14,070 nt of DNA, from NCBI GenBank assembly GCA_023457935.1, contig JAEXBA010000100.1:1-14070 (forward strand), read 5' to 3'. Numbering within the stretch: position 1 is the stretch's first letter; each line of letters begins with the position of its first letter. This stretch comes from Bacteroidota bacterium. GTDB lineage: Bacteria; Bacteroidota; Bacteroidia; Flavobacteriales; Weeksellaceae. The translations under genes were made by a program, and so were the position numbers. A model generated the notes under the pieces. That model ran no database searches, had not been told where the DNA came from, and worked only from the letters and a program-made list of their open reading frames with translations. Positions 13,677-14,070 of the stretch are shown here, one piece after another.

Positions 13677-13922
13677 ATGGGAATTTTATGGACGCTCATT
13701 ATCGGAGCAATTGCAGGTTGGCTTGGCGCACAGATTTTTAAGGGCGGAAGTCTAGGATTAATCGGAAATATTATCGTCGGTATTATCGGTGGATTTATTG
13801 GTTACTGGCTTTTAGGATCCACTTTCGGAACGGAAATAATCGGTCAGATTCTGACAGGTGCAGTAGGTTCAATTGTTCTTTTGGCTGTTATCAACCTGGT
13901 GACTCGGGGAACACGGGCTTAG
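13677..13922 (+). CDS. GlsB/YeaQ/YmgE-family stress-response membrane protein
   Basis: An 81-residue, very hydrophobic, glycine-rich protein. It has the family layout of three short membrane segments: MGILWTLIIGAIAGWLGAQI, LGLIGNIIVGIIGGFIGYWL and ILTGAVGSIVLLAVINLV. The G-A-I-A-G-W-L start and the G-N-I-I-V-G-I-I-G-G core are the typical signature, once annotated as transglycosylase-associated protein; that name does not imply enzymatic activity. Homologues are small inner-membrane proteins linked to general or envelope stress, with unclear mechanism. The start ATG at 13677 is preceded by an A-rich stretch and no clear Shine-Dalgarno, normal for this phylum. A strong terminator follows 29 bases after the stop. 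It may share a transcript with the DUF4260 gene, since no terminator with a T-tract separates them. Confidence 0.92.
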   Translation: MGILWTLIIGAIAGWLGAQIFKGGSLGLIGNIIVGIIGGFIGYWLLGSTFGTEIIGQILTGAVGSIVLLAVINLVTRGTRA

Positions 13923-13951
13923 AGCACTTCTTCAGAAAAAATAAAAAAAAG

Positions 13952-13982
13952 AGGCTGTCTCAAAAGAGAGATAGCCTTTTTT
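13952..13982 (+). terminator. Terminator after the GlsB-type gene
   Basis: AGGCTGTCTC (13952-13961) pairs with GAGATAGCCT (13968-13977) in a 10-bp stem containing one G-T pair, with an AAAAGA loop and a six-base T-tract. Confidence 0.92.
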
Positions 13983-13985
13983 ATG

Positions 13986-14012
13986 CAAAAAAAGGAAAGC
14001 CGAGGCTTTCCT
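13986..14012 (-). terminator. Minus-strand terminator for a transcript from the right
   Basis: AGGAAAGC (13993-14000) pairs with GCTTTCCT (14005-14012) around CGAG; on the minus strand it runs into seven Ts. It faces the plus-strand terminator ending at 13982 and implies a minus-strand gene or RNA starting further right. Confidence 0.88.
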
Positions 14013-14019
14013 AATAGTT

Positions 14020-14037
14020 GCAAATTTCGTAATTTGC
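14020..14037. other. Small perfect hairpin near the right edge
   Basis: GCAAATT (14020-14026) and AATTTGC (14031-14037) form a 7-bp stem with a TCGT loop, directly upstream (minus strand) of the terminator at 13986-14012. It has no T-tract of its own. It may be part of a 3' untranslated region or of a short structured RNA. Confidence 0.4.
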
Positions 14038-14070
14038 TGTGTGTTAACTAAGTCAAAAGTAGTCTTTAAA

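Noticed and set aside
13952..13977. Possible insertion-sequence end with GGCTGTCTCAAAA
   Set aside because: Similar ends occur in some insertion sequences, but here the sequence is a complete hairpin with a T-tract directly after a gene, no transposase or second end is present, and terminator explains it fully.
1..14070. tRNA, rRNA, CRISPR, prophage or transposase
   Set aside because: No cloverleaf with CCA-type acceptor, no regularly spaced repeats and no integrase or transposase motif were found on either strand.

Overview
The window looks like chromosomal core sequence from a Bacteroidota bacterium of the Chryseobacterium/Kaistella type (Weeksellaceae). This rests on protein character rather than a database match. 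Exported proteins have signal peptides ending in ...AQ or ...GQ. Promoter-like boxes fit the Bacteroidota pattern TAnnTTTG rather than TATAAT. Intergenic DNA is AT-rich, Shine-Dalgarno sequences are weak, and nearly every gene has a strong stem-loop plus T-tract terminator. No tRNA, rRNA, CRISPR array, phage or insertion sequence was found.

Layout. (1) Positions 1-2308, plus strand: the 3' end of a GCS2/YbdK-type carboxylate-amine ligase, a class I glutamine amidotransferase, and a 393-residue protein with ATP-grasp-like motifs. Together they suggest synthesis or amidation of a small peptide-like metabolite; the product cannot be read from the sequence. (2) Positions 2383-4506, minus: iron-sulfur L-serine ammonia-lyase followed by an exported protein of unknown function. 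(3) Positions 4507-4710: an intergenic gap with a plus-strand promoter-like element and a strong terminator, a possible small RNA. (4) Positions 4709-7805, minus: an alpha/beta hydrolase, two tandem YceI-family periplasmic proteins and a glucokinase with an altered N-terminal phosphate-binding region. (5) Positions 7902-10429, minus: an outer-membrane beta-barrel protein and formate-tetrahydrofolate ligase, separated by a gap holding two perfect palindromes. (6) Positions 10576-13054, minus: an unlisted 44-residue membrane peptide gene and polynucleotide phosphorylase. (7) Positions 13222-13922, plus: a DUF4260 membrane protein and a GlsB/YeaQ/YmgE-type membrane protein, then a terminator facing a minus-strand terminator for something beyond the right edge.

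Functionally most of this is housekeeping: serine breakdown to pyruvate, one-carbon supply through 10-formyl-tetrahydrofolate, glucose phosphorylation, RNA decay and envelope maintenance. Serine ammonia-lyase, glucokinase and formate-THF ligase all touch central carbon and one-carbon metabolism, but each has its own terminator or promoter signals, so they do not look like one operon. The least ordinary parts are the ligase/amidotransferase/ATP-grasp group at the left end and several regulatory or RNA-like signals in the gaps. I did not find a convincing new multi-gene system.
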